DNA from: Marvania coccoides
Taxonomy: Eukaryota; Chlorophyta; Trebouxiophyceae; Chlorellales; Chlorellaceae
Direction of reading: 5' to 3'
DNA: 64,000 nt
Assembly (NCBI GenBank): GCA_963854735.1
Contig: OY978106.1
Span: 744,001-808,000 of the forward strand
Shown: positions 1-9,265 of the stretch, one piece after another
Layout of the letters: every line of letters starts with the position of its first letter
Position numbering within the stretch: position 1 is the first letter of the stretch
Notes under the pieces: generated by a model
Told to the model about the DNA's origin: nothing
What the model saw: the letters and a program-made list of their open reading frames with translations, nothing else
Database searches by the model: none
Program-made: the position numbers and the translations under genes

Positions 1-225
1 TGCGGCGCATTGTGTTCTTGAACGCGATTGAAAAAAAGTAAACAAACGGGGCACGAACAAGCTGAACAATGAAAATTCGAAAGAAAAAATTCGTTCACTC
101 GCATAGACTCAAACCCAGCATAGTATACTAATTAATGTCTGTTTTTTTTTTTCAAACCCAGTTTTTGTGCTGCTGGCGGCGCAATGCAGCGAAGCATAGC
201 ATTTTAACTGTTTTTTTTTTTCAAA

Positions 226-1546
226 ATGAAAGATGCGGAGGACCTGTCTGAATTCTGCAGAGCCCTTCCCAAGATTGAGCTGCACGCCCACCTCAACGGC
301 AGCATCAGACTCTCCACGCTGGAAGAGCTGTGCTGTCTTAAACACGGCAATTCGCCAGATACAGCTGCAGCACACATTTTTGCCCCGCTACGCCATGGCC
401 ATGACGGCCTGGAATGCGCCGTTACGAGATCCTCCCACGAACCCCTCGCTCGGTACTTTCGCATGTTCCACCTCATACACGAAGTGACCACCGAGCTGGC
501 TGTCATTTCTCGGATAACCGAAGAGGTGGTTGAAGATTTTGCTGACGAGAATGTGAGGTATCTCGAGCTTCGCACGACGCCCAAGAACCGCCATGAGCAT
601 GGCATCACCAAGCACAGCTACATGGATGCGGTGCTGCGGGGCCTGGACAATTTTTACTCTGCGGAAAGAAGAAGAAACGGCGGCGATGCGACTCCCATCG
701 ACGTGAGAGTTTTGCTGAGCGTGGATCGCAGAGAGAGCGCTCAGGAGGCGCAAGAGACAGCCGCACTGGCGCTGGCGCTGGCCAAAGGTCACTCTTTGGG
801 CTTCAGAATAGTTGGCTTGGTGAGCAATTAAATAAAATCCCCCACCACCACGCCACCACCCCACCCCACCCACGGGCTTGTCATATACCCTCATATCAGT
901 TTTAGTGGATTTCAAAGGTGGAGGGTCAATGCGCCGTCTTATATAAGCTAAATCCTTTTATATTCTTACTTTTCTGCATATAATAATATTTCATTTTTAT
1001 TTTTCTGTATAGGATTTGGCGGGAAATCCGACTCTAGGCAGCTGGGAGCAATGGATGGCCGCATTTAACACCGCCAGAGCCGGGGGCCTTAAAGTGACGC
1101 TGCATTGCGCTGAAATTTGGAACGAAGCCGAAGCTGGAGCCATGCTGGCATGGAGTCCTGATCGACTGGGCCACATGGTGCGTGTCAGCCCCGCTTTGCG
1201 GGAAATGCTTTTAGAAACAAAAATCCCGGTGGAAATTTGCCTGACGAGTAACATGCGGACGCAGAGCGTGGCGCAGTACGAGGATCACCATTTCCGAGGG
1301 CTGTACGATGCTGGGCATGCTGTACTGCTTTGTACTGACGATCGCGGCGTGTTTGATTGCACGCTGTCTTCTGAGTTTGAGGTCGCTGCCACGGCGTTCG
1401 GTCTATCAAAGCAGCAGCTGCGGGAGCTGGCGGCGGCGGCGGCGGACGCCGCCTTTTTGCCTAAGGAAGAAAGAGTTGCGCTTCGTCGCCGCATGGAGCG
1501 GGAAATGAATATAGTTGATGTGAAGCTGCCGCAGCCGTCACAGTAA
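226..1546 (+). CDS. ADAL: Adenosine deaminase-like protein (ADAL/MAPDA type)
   Basis: Exons 226..819 and 1013..1546 join in phase 0 across a GT-AG intron and give 375 residues. The protein belongs to the metal-dependent adenosine deaminase superfamily. The N-terminal LPKIELHAHLNGS carries the HxH zinc-binding motif and is typical of the ADAL branch, whose members deaminate N6-methyl-AMP and related nucleotides. The splice junction restores VGLDLAGNP. Further motifs are TLHCAEI (zinc His and catalytic Glu), SPDRLGH, and LLCTDDRGVF near the C-terminus (the Asp pair). Length fits the family. The usual Gly after RxGH is Met here (RLGHMV), which may change the pocket slightly. The start is the first in-frame ATG before the conserved block. 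It lies alone on the plus strand and is convergent with the glycosyltransferase gene downstream. Substrate is inferred from the subfamily. Confidence 0.93.
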
Positions 1547-1986
1547 TGGGTAAATGACTTTTTTTACTTGGTTAATTTAATTTATATTTTTTTTCATATT
1601 TATATTTAATTGAACTTGATTCTTGAATATATGTAAATGATCAGCGGGTTTAAGCAGCGTATCATTATGCTTGTCCGCGTCGGCATGAAACTCCTCGACA
1701 GCAGTACACGCCCCTTAACCCGCCGCGCACCCTTCTCTGGGCGTTAGGTTCCTTTTATGATTCCACGGTCTGCCCCAACATTCTCTCACGCCCCACACTG
1801 TCTCACTCGGTCATCAGAAATCACAAAACTATTACACGACTCGTAATTATTAATACTTGAAAAGAAAAGCAAAACTGACAGGAATGCGTGGTTTCAAACT
1901 CGAATGCCGCTCTCTCGCCCCCTCCTTATTGATGAATGAATAAAAAAATAAAAAAATAAAATTAGAGCTATCCAAGCGCGGTTGTC
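1547..1986. other. Intergenic 3' region between convergent genes
   Basis: This stretch separates the stops of the deaminase and the glycosyltransferase. It contains T-rich runs and, near 1935-1965, several AATAAA-like stretches that could serve as polyadenylation signals on either strand. I recognise no gene, RNA or repeat in it. Confidence 0.6.
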
Positions 1987-4430
1987 TCAAGGCGCGCCCC
2001 TGTCCCGGTGCCGCTGCCGCCGCGCCTCCACCTTCTCCTCCCACATCCGCACCGCATGCATCACCTGCTCCGTCAGTTTAACCGGGTCTGGCATGTAGCT
2101 ACGGTAATCCATCCAGTCCAGTAAACTCATCCCCAACAGCGATTTCACCTGCTTGGAGCGCCCTCCCACCATCTCAGACCCCAGCAGCAGCGCCACCTGG
2201 TCCTCAGCCGGCAGATTTTTGAACGCCTCCAGCTGCCCGGTGGCTACCGCTCTTGCTTCGGTGGATTCAGTGCAATCGACCTTTAAAACGGTGATGTTGT
2301 AGGGAGGGGCGGGCATGGAGGCGCCCACTGACTCGTCGTGGCCCCACCTGCGCAAATAAAACGCGAGAAAGCGTTATATTTTGAACCAATCATTAGAAAA
2401 CCATATATTTAGAAGGAAAAAATGAATAATTGAACAGTAGTAGTGATTCCATTCAAAAGTAATGGAAAAACTAGGTCAGCATTCGCCTTTTAATTCCTAC
2501 CTTCCACTCAGCGCAAAAACGCCCAGTGCCACAGCATCATGCGGCAAAAAGTTGAAATTTGCCGTGGCCGCACCATGCGGGGCCATAACCACCGTGGCGG
2601 CATCAAACGCCTCCGCCTGGTCGCGAATACCCGCTGTACCACGTGGAAAGAAGATGCGGATGTTCACGTCGGGCGGCAGCGCCCTCCTGAGTCGATCTGA
2701 AACGTCATCGAGGTTGAGAATTGTTCTGCCGTCGGCGTAAGGCCGATTGACCAAGAGAATGGAAGGGCGGGAGTGCGATGTGGGCTCCGGGGTCAATCCA
2801 GCGCACTGACGGATGAACTGCACCCGCTTGCGACCCATGGCAGGAGACGCTTGGGGGTAACGAATGCTCCTGCAGCGATGTATAAATACGTTCGTAACAT
2901 TCGCAGTACTATCAGGGAGGATTACTTGTCGTGTAAGTAAATAACAGGGAACAAGGGGAAAATGACTTCGTATATATTTTCAATGATAAGCTTCTTTAGG
3001 CTTCTTGAAAGAAAAAGAAAAAATAAAGCGCACCCGTCAGCGGCTTTAGCAGCGTATGGCTGGATGACGTCATCGCCGATGCCCACCAGCATGCTGCGCA
3101 TGACCACTAACTGGTCTTTGGGGCGGCCGTCGACCTCCCGCATGGATGCATGGTTCACCCTGGAAGAATGAAACACGAAGAGCGTGAGCATGGAGGAAGC
3201 AACTGAATTGAAGCTCATTCCTTAATTAACAAAACGATTGCTGTACAAAGAAAAAATCAGATTGGGTGGCTCATCACAATTCTCGCTACAATAAAAAAAC
3301 AAACAGCACTGCAAGTTCCCTTCAGCTGCTACAACGCTTCCCATTTCACTTACCAAAACAACGGCCCAAAGCACGACATGAGGTCCTTCGCGGCCTGGGC
3401 GTGATGGTTTGGCAGCCCAATCCACCCCACGTCGCTCAGGTTCTGACTGGACTGAATGAGGGGCTGCAGCAGCGCCGCTGACGCAATTTCACTTCCGCTG
3501 CATGTTTCCATATACTTGCACAGCCTATGGTAGGCGTTTCCCGCGCCGTTGATGGCCCAAAACCAGTTGTTGAAGGTGCGGGTGCGCTGCAGGATGGCGG
3601 TTTTGAATTCCGCGACGTCCAGGGCCTCGCCCTTTGCCGCTTTTTTCAGCTTCTGCGCAGCTTCCTCCGCCGTCGTCACTCTCAGCATCTGCGGCAGGGA
3701 CAGGTCGTTGGAGGGGGAGTTGCCGACCTCGAAAATCAGCGGCTCCGGAATTCCCAGCTCCTCAGCTGCCTCTTCATCTGCATAATTGGCCCAGCATGTT
3801 TTTCTTCTTCATTTGTGGAGCCGGAAATGAAGCAATTGGAAGGAAAACAAGAAATACGATGTTTTCTTTTTCATTCATGCGGTTTACCTTCAACGATGTA
3901 CCACAGATCCCCTCGGTGCATAAGGATGTTTGAGAAGAAACAGACTTGCTTGATGGACGGGGCGTCAGTGCACTGCAAAAAATGCCAAATATTATACCGA
4001 ATAAATGAGCATTTGCAGGGTAACAACGCGGAAACACATTCAAAACTTTGAGCGGCAACAAAATAATGCGTGCAATGCACAAAAATGCGCATTTTAAGCG
4101 CTGCGCAGTGGGCCTTACGTCAAATTTAGACGGCAAGATTGCCAGGTCTTCCAGCGCCGTACTGCGCCACTTAGGCTGCCGCTGGACGGTCGGGGGGGGG
4201 GCTGCTGCAATGGTGGTTGGGGGCTCCTCTAGGGGCTCTTTTGGGGTGGGACAAGGCGCTGCTTTGGGCTGCACAGGAGCAGCTGGGCTGGGACTCTTTG
4301 CCTCCGATTCAGAGTCCCATTCAGCGTCCCGCCGGGGCACTCTGTGCAAAAATGCAAATAGTAGCAGTACGCACGCCACCGCAAAGGCCAGCTTCCATCG
4401 CAGCACCTCCGAGCCTGCGTTGCTCGCCAT
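1987..4430 (-). CDS. GT61-family glycosyltransferase, type II membrane protein
   Basis: Six exons on the minus strand (4119..4430, 3888..3972, 3354..3777, 3034..3159, 2501..2869, 1987..2347) join in frame to 558 residues. The N-terminus has a short cytosolic tail, one hydrophobic signal anchor (about residues 14-27) and a Pro/Ala-rich stem, the layout of a Golgi glycosyltransferase. The C-terminal half has GT61 (DUF563) hallmarks: ILLVNRPYADGRTILNLDDV, then VVMAPHGAATANFNFLP, which matches the family APHGA...N..FLP block. GT61 includes plant beta-1,2-xylosyltransferases, xylan arabinosyltransferases and the EGF-domain O-GlcNAc transferase, so the sugar donor and acceptor cannot be named. The gene is divergent from the hydrolase at 4638, with 207 bp between the ATGs, which suggests a shared promoter region. 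Splice phases agree at every junction. Confidence 0.88.
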
Positions 4431-4637
4431 GATTTTGTTGAAAGCCCACTGTCAGCTAAGCGTGTGCACCCACCAAGCTTTTATATCACGCTTACTGCGT
4501 CATCAACGTTGGGCAAAGTGTATATAATTGAAACTGGTGCTCACGGGGACGCACAGCAAGAAAAACGCGGAATTTTAGACAGACTTAAAATTCAAATTCT
4601 GCTTGGCCATTGTATTATTTTATTGTATAATGTCTTC

Positions 4638-6027
4638 ATGTTGACCGAAATGCGCTTGGAGACGAAGCGGCGGGGGCTGCAGATTGCAGCGGTGTTCGCA
4701 GCAGTACTCATCTCTGGGGCCCTGCTGCGTCGCCTCGACGCCAGCAGAACAAAAGTGGTGGAAATAGACTATGGATGCGGCCTGCATGTGGATGTAAGTC
4801 CTAATCTCATTTTCCGCTGCTTTGGTTAGGTGGTTAGACACCGGCCTGCCGTGTTAATAGCCTAAGAACAACCAAAAAAACGTTTTTTTTTTCTGCAGCA
4901 CATTAAGGGACAGGACGTCTACTGGGAGCTCCCTAAAGCCAAGCCTGTGGGCGTTATTTTTTTTTTCCACGGCTGCAACCATGGCGGAGGCGACCCCTGG
5001 CCTCCTTCCTCCACCTGCCCCTCTTGCCTAGGTAGGTTCGATACCAATTGCTGCTTCCCCCCCCTCTGCGATCACGCTTCCAGCTAATTTTATCACTGAG
5101 TTATCCAAAATTTTCCATGATCTTCTCTCTTCAAATGTTCTTTCTGTTTACTTTACACCATCAGGGCTCCCTGAGGAGGCGCGCCTGCGGAGGGCAGCGC
5201 TGCGCCGACGGCTGGCGCTCATTGGGGTCAGCTCCCTGGAGCGCGTAGGCAAGCGGTGCTGGGCTGAGCTCCGAAAAGACGGGGGAAGGAACGTTGCCGC
5301 CATCGTCCGCCAAATTACGGCCAGAGAAGGCCTCAAAGGGCTGCCGCTGTACACCATGGGCGCTTCATCAGGCGGGCAAATGGCGCTTACGTTACCACGT
5401 CATTTAGGAGTACGAGGGGTGTATGCGCAAGTACGGGGGGTTGATAATGAAATACTCAAGCTTCCCAAGGGAAGGCAGTATCCCCCGACCGTGTTCGTGC
5501 ACATGCCGCGCGACCCGGAGAACGCGGCGGCGATTGGCGGCAACATTAAAGCCCTCAGGGCAGCGGGAACGACGGTACTAGAGGTGAAAATTCCGCCTCG
5601 CCCGGTGACAGTTGAGTACCTTTCATCGCGGTCAGTTTTAATCGACGAAGAGATGGCGGCGGGGGTCGTTGCGGCGCTGTGGCGTGCCGGGATTCTGGAC
5701 GATGCGGGGTGGCTGAAAGAGCCCCCGAGGCCCGTCACGGAGAAGTGGGCCCCTGCAGTTCAAAAGGTCATCGGCAACATGAGTTTGGTGAAGGATGAGA
5801 GCCACGTGGGAGAGCTGGTGAACCTGGCGTGGGCCAAGCACGAGCTGGTGTCTGATGAGGCGGAGCCGATCATTGCATGGCTGCAGGGCGGCGGGAAGGG
5901 CAGCTTGGGGGCTGCGCGGAGGAAGGCGGAGGAAGAGGGAGAGGAGTGGTGGGAAGGGGGCAGAAGAGAGGAATGTTTCAGGTGCAAAGAAGATGGGACG
6001 GGTGGGGGGAAGGCGGCACGGTGTTGA
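4638..6027 (+). CDS. Membrane-anchored alpha/beta hydrolase-fold protein
   Basis: Exons 4638..4793, 4899..5031 and 5165..6027 give 383 residues. An N-terminal hydrophobic segment (about residues 12-27) after a basic stretch predicts a signal anchor. The first catalytic-domain block, VIFFFHGCNHGG, fits an alpha/beta hydrolase oxyanion-hole loop. It is followed by CPSCLGLPEEARL, as in an uncharacterised plant family with HGC...CP.CIGLPEE. The nucleophile elbow is GASSGG (GxSxG), and the chain continues with YAQVRG and VFVHMPRDP, where the acid and base residues are expected. The last roughly 45 residues are a low-complexity Glu/Gly/Arg tail that may be lineage-specific or may be non-coding. The stop lies only 69 bp before the palindrome boundary. 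Substrate unknown. Confidence 0.8.
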
Positions 6028-6603
6028 ACAGCTGCTTTATCTCCACTACAGTTTGCACTACTATTCCCCCATCCTGGCGCAGATCCAGCTCATGCCAACT
6101 TTCATCTTCCTTGGTGGCGCTCCTTTCCCAACGTGTGCAAAATGGTCAGTGGATGGAGCTTTTTCTGTTTTAAGCCGATTCTTTTCTGAGTTTCCATTTC
6201 GGAAAAATGAATAGGCGAAAAGAAGAATACGAGCAGGTGAAGGTGAGATGGGAAAAAAATAGAGTGGAAGCAAAACAATAGTAGAAAAGGGCGAAGAAAG
6301 GTGAATAGATCGTCTCCAATGACAGACGGCATGGCAGAATTGCCTCTGCCAGTGTCACATCAGTTAAAAGTCCTTCAAACAGCGCCAATAAACCGATAAA
6401 GAAGCTAAGCTCGCTATGAGAAAGGAGGGGGTAACAGGATAATTGGCACAGAAAAAATAATGATAGAGTACGCGGTTAAAAGAAACGGACGGCACGAGGA
6501 GGATATTGTCAATATATAAATTTCGGACGCGGCAGTTAAAAACCGAGAAACGAATTTTTTTATCCATGTCCCAACCACTCTCCATGCTAACATATATACA
6601 CAA

Positions 6604-8999
6604 TTAACCGGCCAGCGGGCAGGCAGTCTTGCTGCCCGAGGTGGACAGCGCGTTGGCGGTCTGGGTGAGGGACGACGCGGCAACGGTCCACTTGTTGCAC
6701 TTCTTCTGGCTGGAGTTCCAGCTGTAGGTGTTGCAACGGGTGTCGGTACGGCAGCTGGTCTGGCAAAGGGCCAGGGTGTTGGTGCCTGTTAATGAGTTTT
6801 TGTTCATTGGATGGAGAAGAGATGAGTAAACTGACGGTAATGGAGCAAAACCCAATCGAAAAGAAGGTTTCGTGTAATTCATTGTCCGTCTCAAACTGTT
6901 GGGCCCTTGGCTGTTTGAAAACTTACCAGCCGAAGAGTAAGGCTTCAGAGCGTTGCTGGGGGCAGCATAGTTGATGCCGGCCAGGGCAGTGAGGGTCGGG
7001 GCGCAGGTGTTGGGGGGCGGGGGCGCGCTGGTCTGGGGCACCACGGTGGGCGGGGGCGGGGCAGTGGTCTGCGGCGCCACGGTGGGCGGGGGCGGGGCAG
7101 TGGTCTGCGGCGCCACGGTGGGCGGGGGCGGGGCAGTGGTCTGCGGCACCACGGTGGGCGGGGGCGGGGCAGTGGTCTGCGGCACCACGGTCGGGGGAGG
7201 GGGGCTCAGAGTGGGAGGAGGAGGGGAGAGTGTCGGCGGCGGCGGGCTGTGATGCAGGGGAGTGAGAATGTGAGCATTCAGAAAATGAAATTTCCCAGAC
7301 AAATGCATTCTGACATTGCCAGAAAGATGTGCCACAATAATAATAGTACGACGGAAATCGTACTATTAATCTCCGTATATGCTCACCTGGGCGGGGGGGG
7401 GCTGGGAGGAGGCGGCGAGATGGGGCTGCAAATTTATTGTTTCGAAACACATGAGGGTGAGATCTATATAATAAGAGGATACAGAAGTGACTCTGCGGGC
7501 ATATCATGTCAACCAAAGCAATAACAACAATTTGGTTGTTTTCTCACCAGAAGCACAGGGGGGAACCGCAGGTGCACGCAGCGGGCAGTTGCACGGTGTA
7601 CACAAAGTTGCAGGGGGACACCTCCACAACGTTGATATTGTTGACGATGCCGCCGCCAGCAGGGTCAATGTAGTCGGCGCCGCACACGTAGTTCACGGTG
7701 GAGTTGCGAGCCGCGCCAGAGGCTGGACGACATAGAAGGTGGGAAAATGAGAAACCGAAGGAAAAAACGACTTCAAACAAAGAAGCAGGTGGCAAAGCGA
7801 CTGAACAAAAAAGGCTGTTGCTAATCATTTTATATCTTTTCCGGCCAACTGCATTAGACCACAGGCAATTGTCAAAAATACTTCAAAACAAAGAGATATT
7901 ACTCACGGCAGGCGAAGATGGAGTTGGGCATGGGGCTGGGCCAGCCGGTGGGGGCCTGCCGGGGCAGAGTCGGGGTCTGGCCGTTGGGGAGGGTGGGCTT
8001 GTAGCGGTCGGGCGCAGCGAAAGTGCCGCCCAGGATGTGCTTCTCCACGGTCCAGGTGGGGACGCCCGCGGGGAGGGCGTTGCGTGCATTAGCGGTGCCA
8101 ATGGGGTCGTAGCTGCCAAACACAAAGTTGTCAACAACCTGCTTGATGGAGGAGGTGAAGCCGTTGTTCACCAGCTTGTAGCGAGCATCAGCCGACGCGC
8201 CATAGGAGACCTGTTTTTGTCATGCGGAACGGGACCGGAGTGAGATAGGGGAGCAATGTTGAATGAACGAGTACAATTGGACGGTGAATGATAGGTTCCA
8301 CCCCTTGGCTCATGTGCTTTTTATATAGCATTGATAATGACCAGCTCAAGCCAAAATGGAAGGGGAAAAAACCACTATTTCATCCAAAAGCACAAACTCA
8401 CAGAGTAGTCCCACGTCTGGCCGGCCAGGAGGGGAATGCCCAGGAAAATGTCGCCGTGGATGGCGCCCACGGGCAGCAGGGGCTCCTTGCCACAGGTGGG
8501 GCTGCAACAATTTGTGGGGATCGTTTGGGCGGGGGAGGGAGAGCAACAGTCAGGTTCGGCGATCATCGAGGGATTGAAGTATGTGAATGGGCACATCACT
8601 GTGCGGTTGGCTGTGCAGGGACAGAGAAGAGTACCAGCTTACTCACATAGGGCCAGTGTTGAGTAGCACGCCGACGGGGACCACCTGCTTCAGGGTACGA
8701 GCGGCATGGCCTGCGAAAGAAAACATATGCAGGTGAGCTGAGAATGCTTTGGAGAGCAGAATTGTGGCCATCCATCAACACCAAATTTTTCGATGTAGTA
8801 CAGCAAGAATGCTTTTGCCTCGGGATATCATCCACGCAGCACGCGGCTCCCACAGAGACCTGTCGTCGTCTAAGCCTGAGCTGCTGGCAAAAAACAGGCA
8901 AGCGGCCCCCCTCCCGCCGCTCCCATCCCCTCACACTAATACCCACCGTGAGAGGCCAAACAGGCCAGGGCGATGATGAGGGCGGCGATCTTCATCATC
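6604..8999 (-). CDS. Secreted MRH-like / Pro-rich / PAN-like protein, copy A
   Basis: Mirror-image copy of the gene at 9266..11660. Exons on the minus strand are 8947..8998, 8647..8710, 8402..8501, 7907..8210, 7548..7722, 7387..7425, 6927..7246 and 6604..6785, giving 411 residues. A signal peptide (MMKIAALIIALACLASHG) predicts secretion. The middle region ends in a block like the C-terminal half of MRH domains: RNSTVNYVCG, a variable loop, VVEVSPCNFVYTVQLPAAC. It retains Arg, Glu and Tyr residues that in MRH lectins contact mannose or mannose-6-phosphate. A Pro-rich stalk follows, with 13-residue repeats of the type PPPPTVVPQTTAP. The end is a Cys-rich PAN/Apple-like segment (ALCQTSCRTDTRCNTYSWN). 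The combination suggests a cell-surface or matrix lectin. It differs from copy B by Ile instead of Val at residue 4; I saw no other coding difference. Confidence 0.85.
7029..7184 (-). repeat. 39-bp coding tandem repeat (Pro-rich stalk), copy A
   Basis: About four copies of a 39-bp unit encode a 13-residue Pro/Thr-rich repeat (core PPPPTVVPQTTAP, with VV/VA variants). On the plus strand the units are G-rich (GGGCGGGGGCGGGG) and could form G-quadruplexes. The mirror repeat lies at 11080..11235. The array is in frame and extends the Ser/Pro/Thr-rich linker between the MRH-like and PAN-like parts. Confidence 0.85.
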
Positions 9000-9061
9000 A
9001 GGGTTCGCAGCGTTTCAATTGAATAATTAAAGGTATAAATTAACTGTGTGATGCGAGGGAA

Positions 9062-9202
9062 AATGAAAATATGAAACTCTGTAGTGGCTGTACTAAATGT
9101 GTACATCCTCAGGTTCGATGTAAAGAAGATGTAGTGTTAAAAATTAAGTACACATCGTAGTGTTAAAAAAAATGTGTGCTATACATTTAGTACACTAGAG
9201 AG
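9062..9202. promoter_or_regulatory. Palindrome spacer, presumptive bidirectional promoter core
   Basis: This 141-bp AT-rich segment is the only unpaired DNA between the arms, and the two start codons are just 267 bp apart across it. The spacer has its own structure: TGTACTAAATGT at 9089-9100 is the reverse complement of ACATTTAGTACA at 9183-9194, and GTAGTGTTAAAAA occurs twice (about 9131 and 9158). Because both genes begin immediately outside it, it must contain or border both promoters. I see no clear TATA element. That it acts as a promoter is inferred from position. Confidence 0.6.
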
Positions 9203-9265
9203 TTCCCTCGCATCACACAGTTAATTTATACCTTTAATTATTCAATTGAAACGCTGCGAACCCTG

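Larger units (their letters stand above)
6097..9061. repeat. Left arm of a 2,965-bp inverted repeat (palindrome)
   Basis: The reverse complement of this segment matches 9203..12167 with no indel: every paired position sums to 18264. I located two substitutions, at 7280 (paired with 10984, intronic) and 8989 (paired with 9275, changing Ile to Val in the signal peptide). Others may exist. The arm holds a full eight-exon gene plus about 507 bp beyond its stop. The outer edge is sharp: left of 6097 there is no match to sequence right of 12167. Confidence 0.97.

Noticed and set aside
1640..1780. Possible rRNA or ITS fragment (GATCAGCGGGTTTAAG)
   Set aside because: Only a short string resembles rRNA, and neighbouring bases do not continue any rRNA I recognise.
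6971..7252. Gly/Val-rich open frame opposite the Pro-rich repeats
   Set aside because: It is the antisense of an in-frame Pro-repeat exon with consistent splice phases, so it is a shadow frame.
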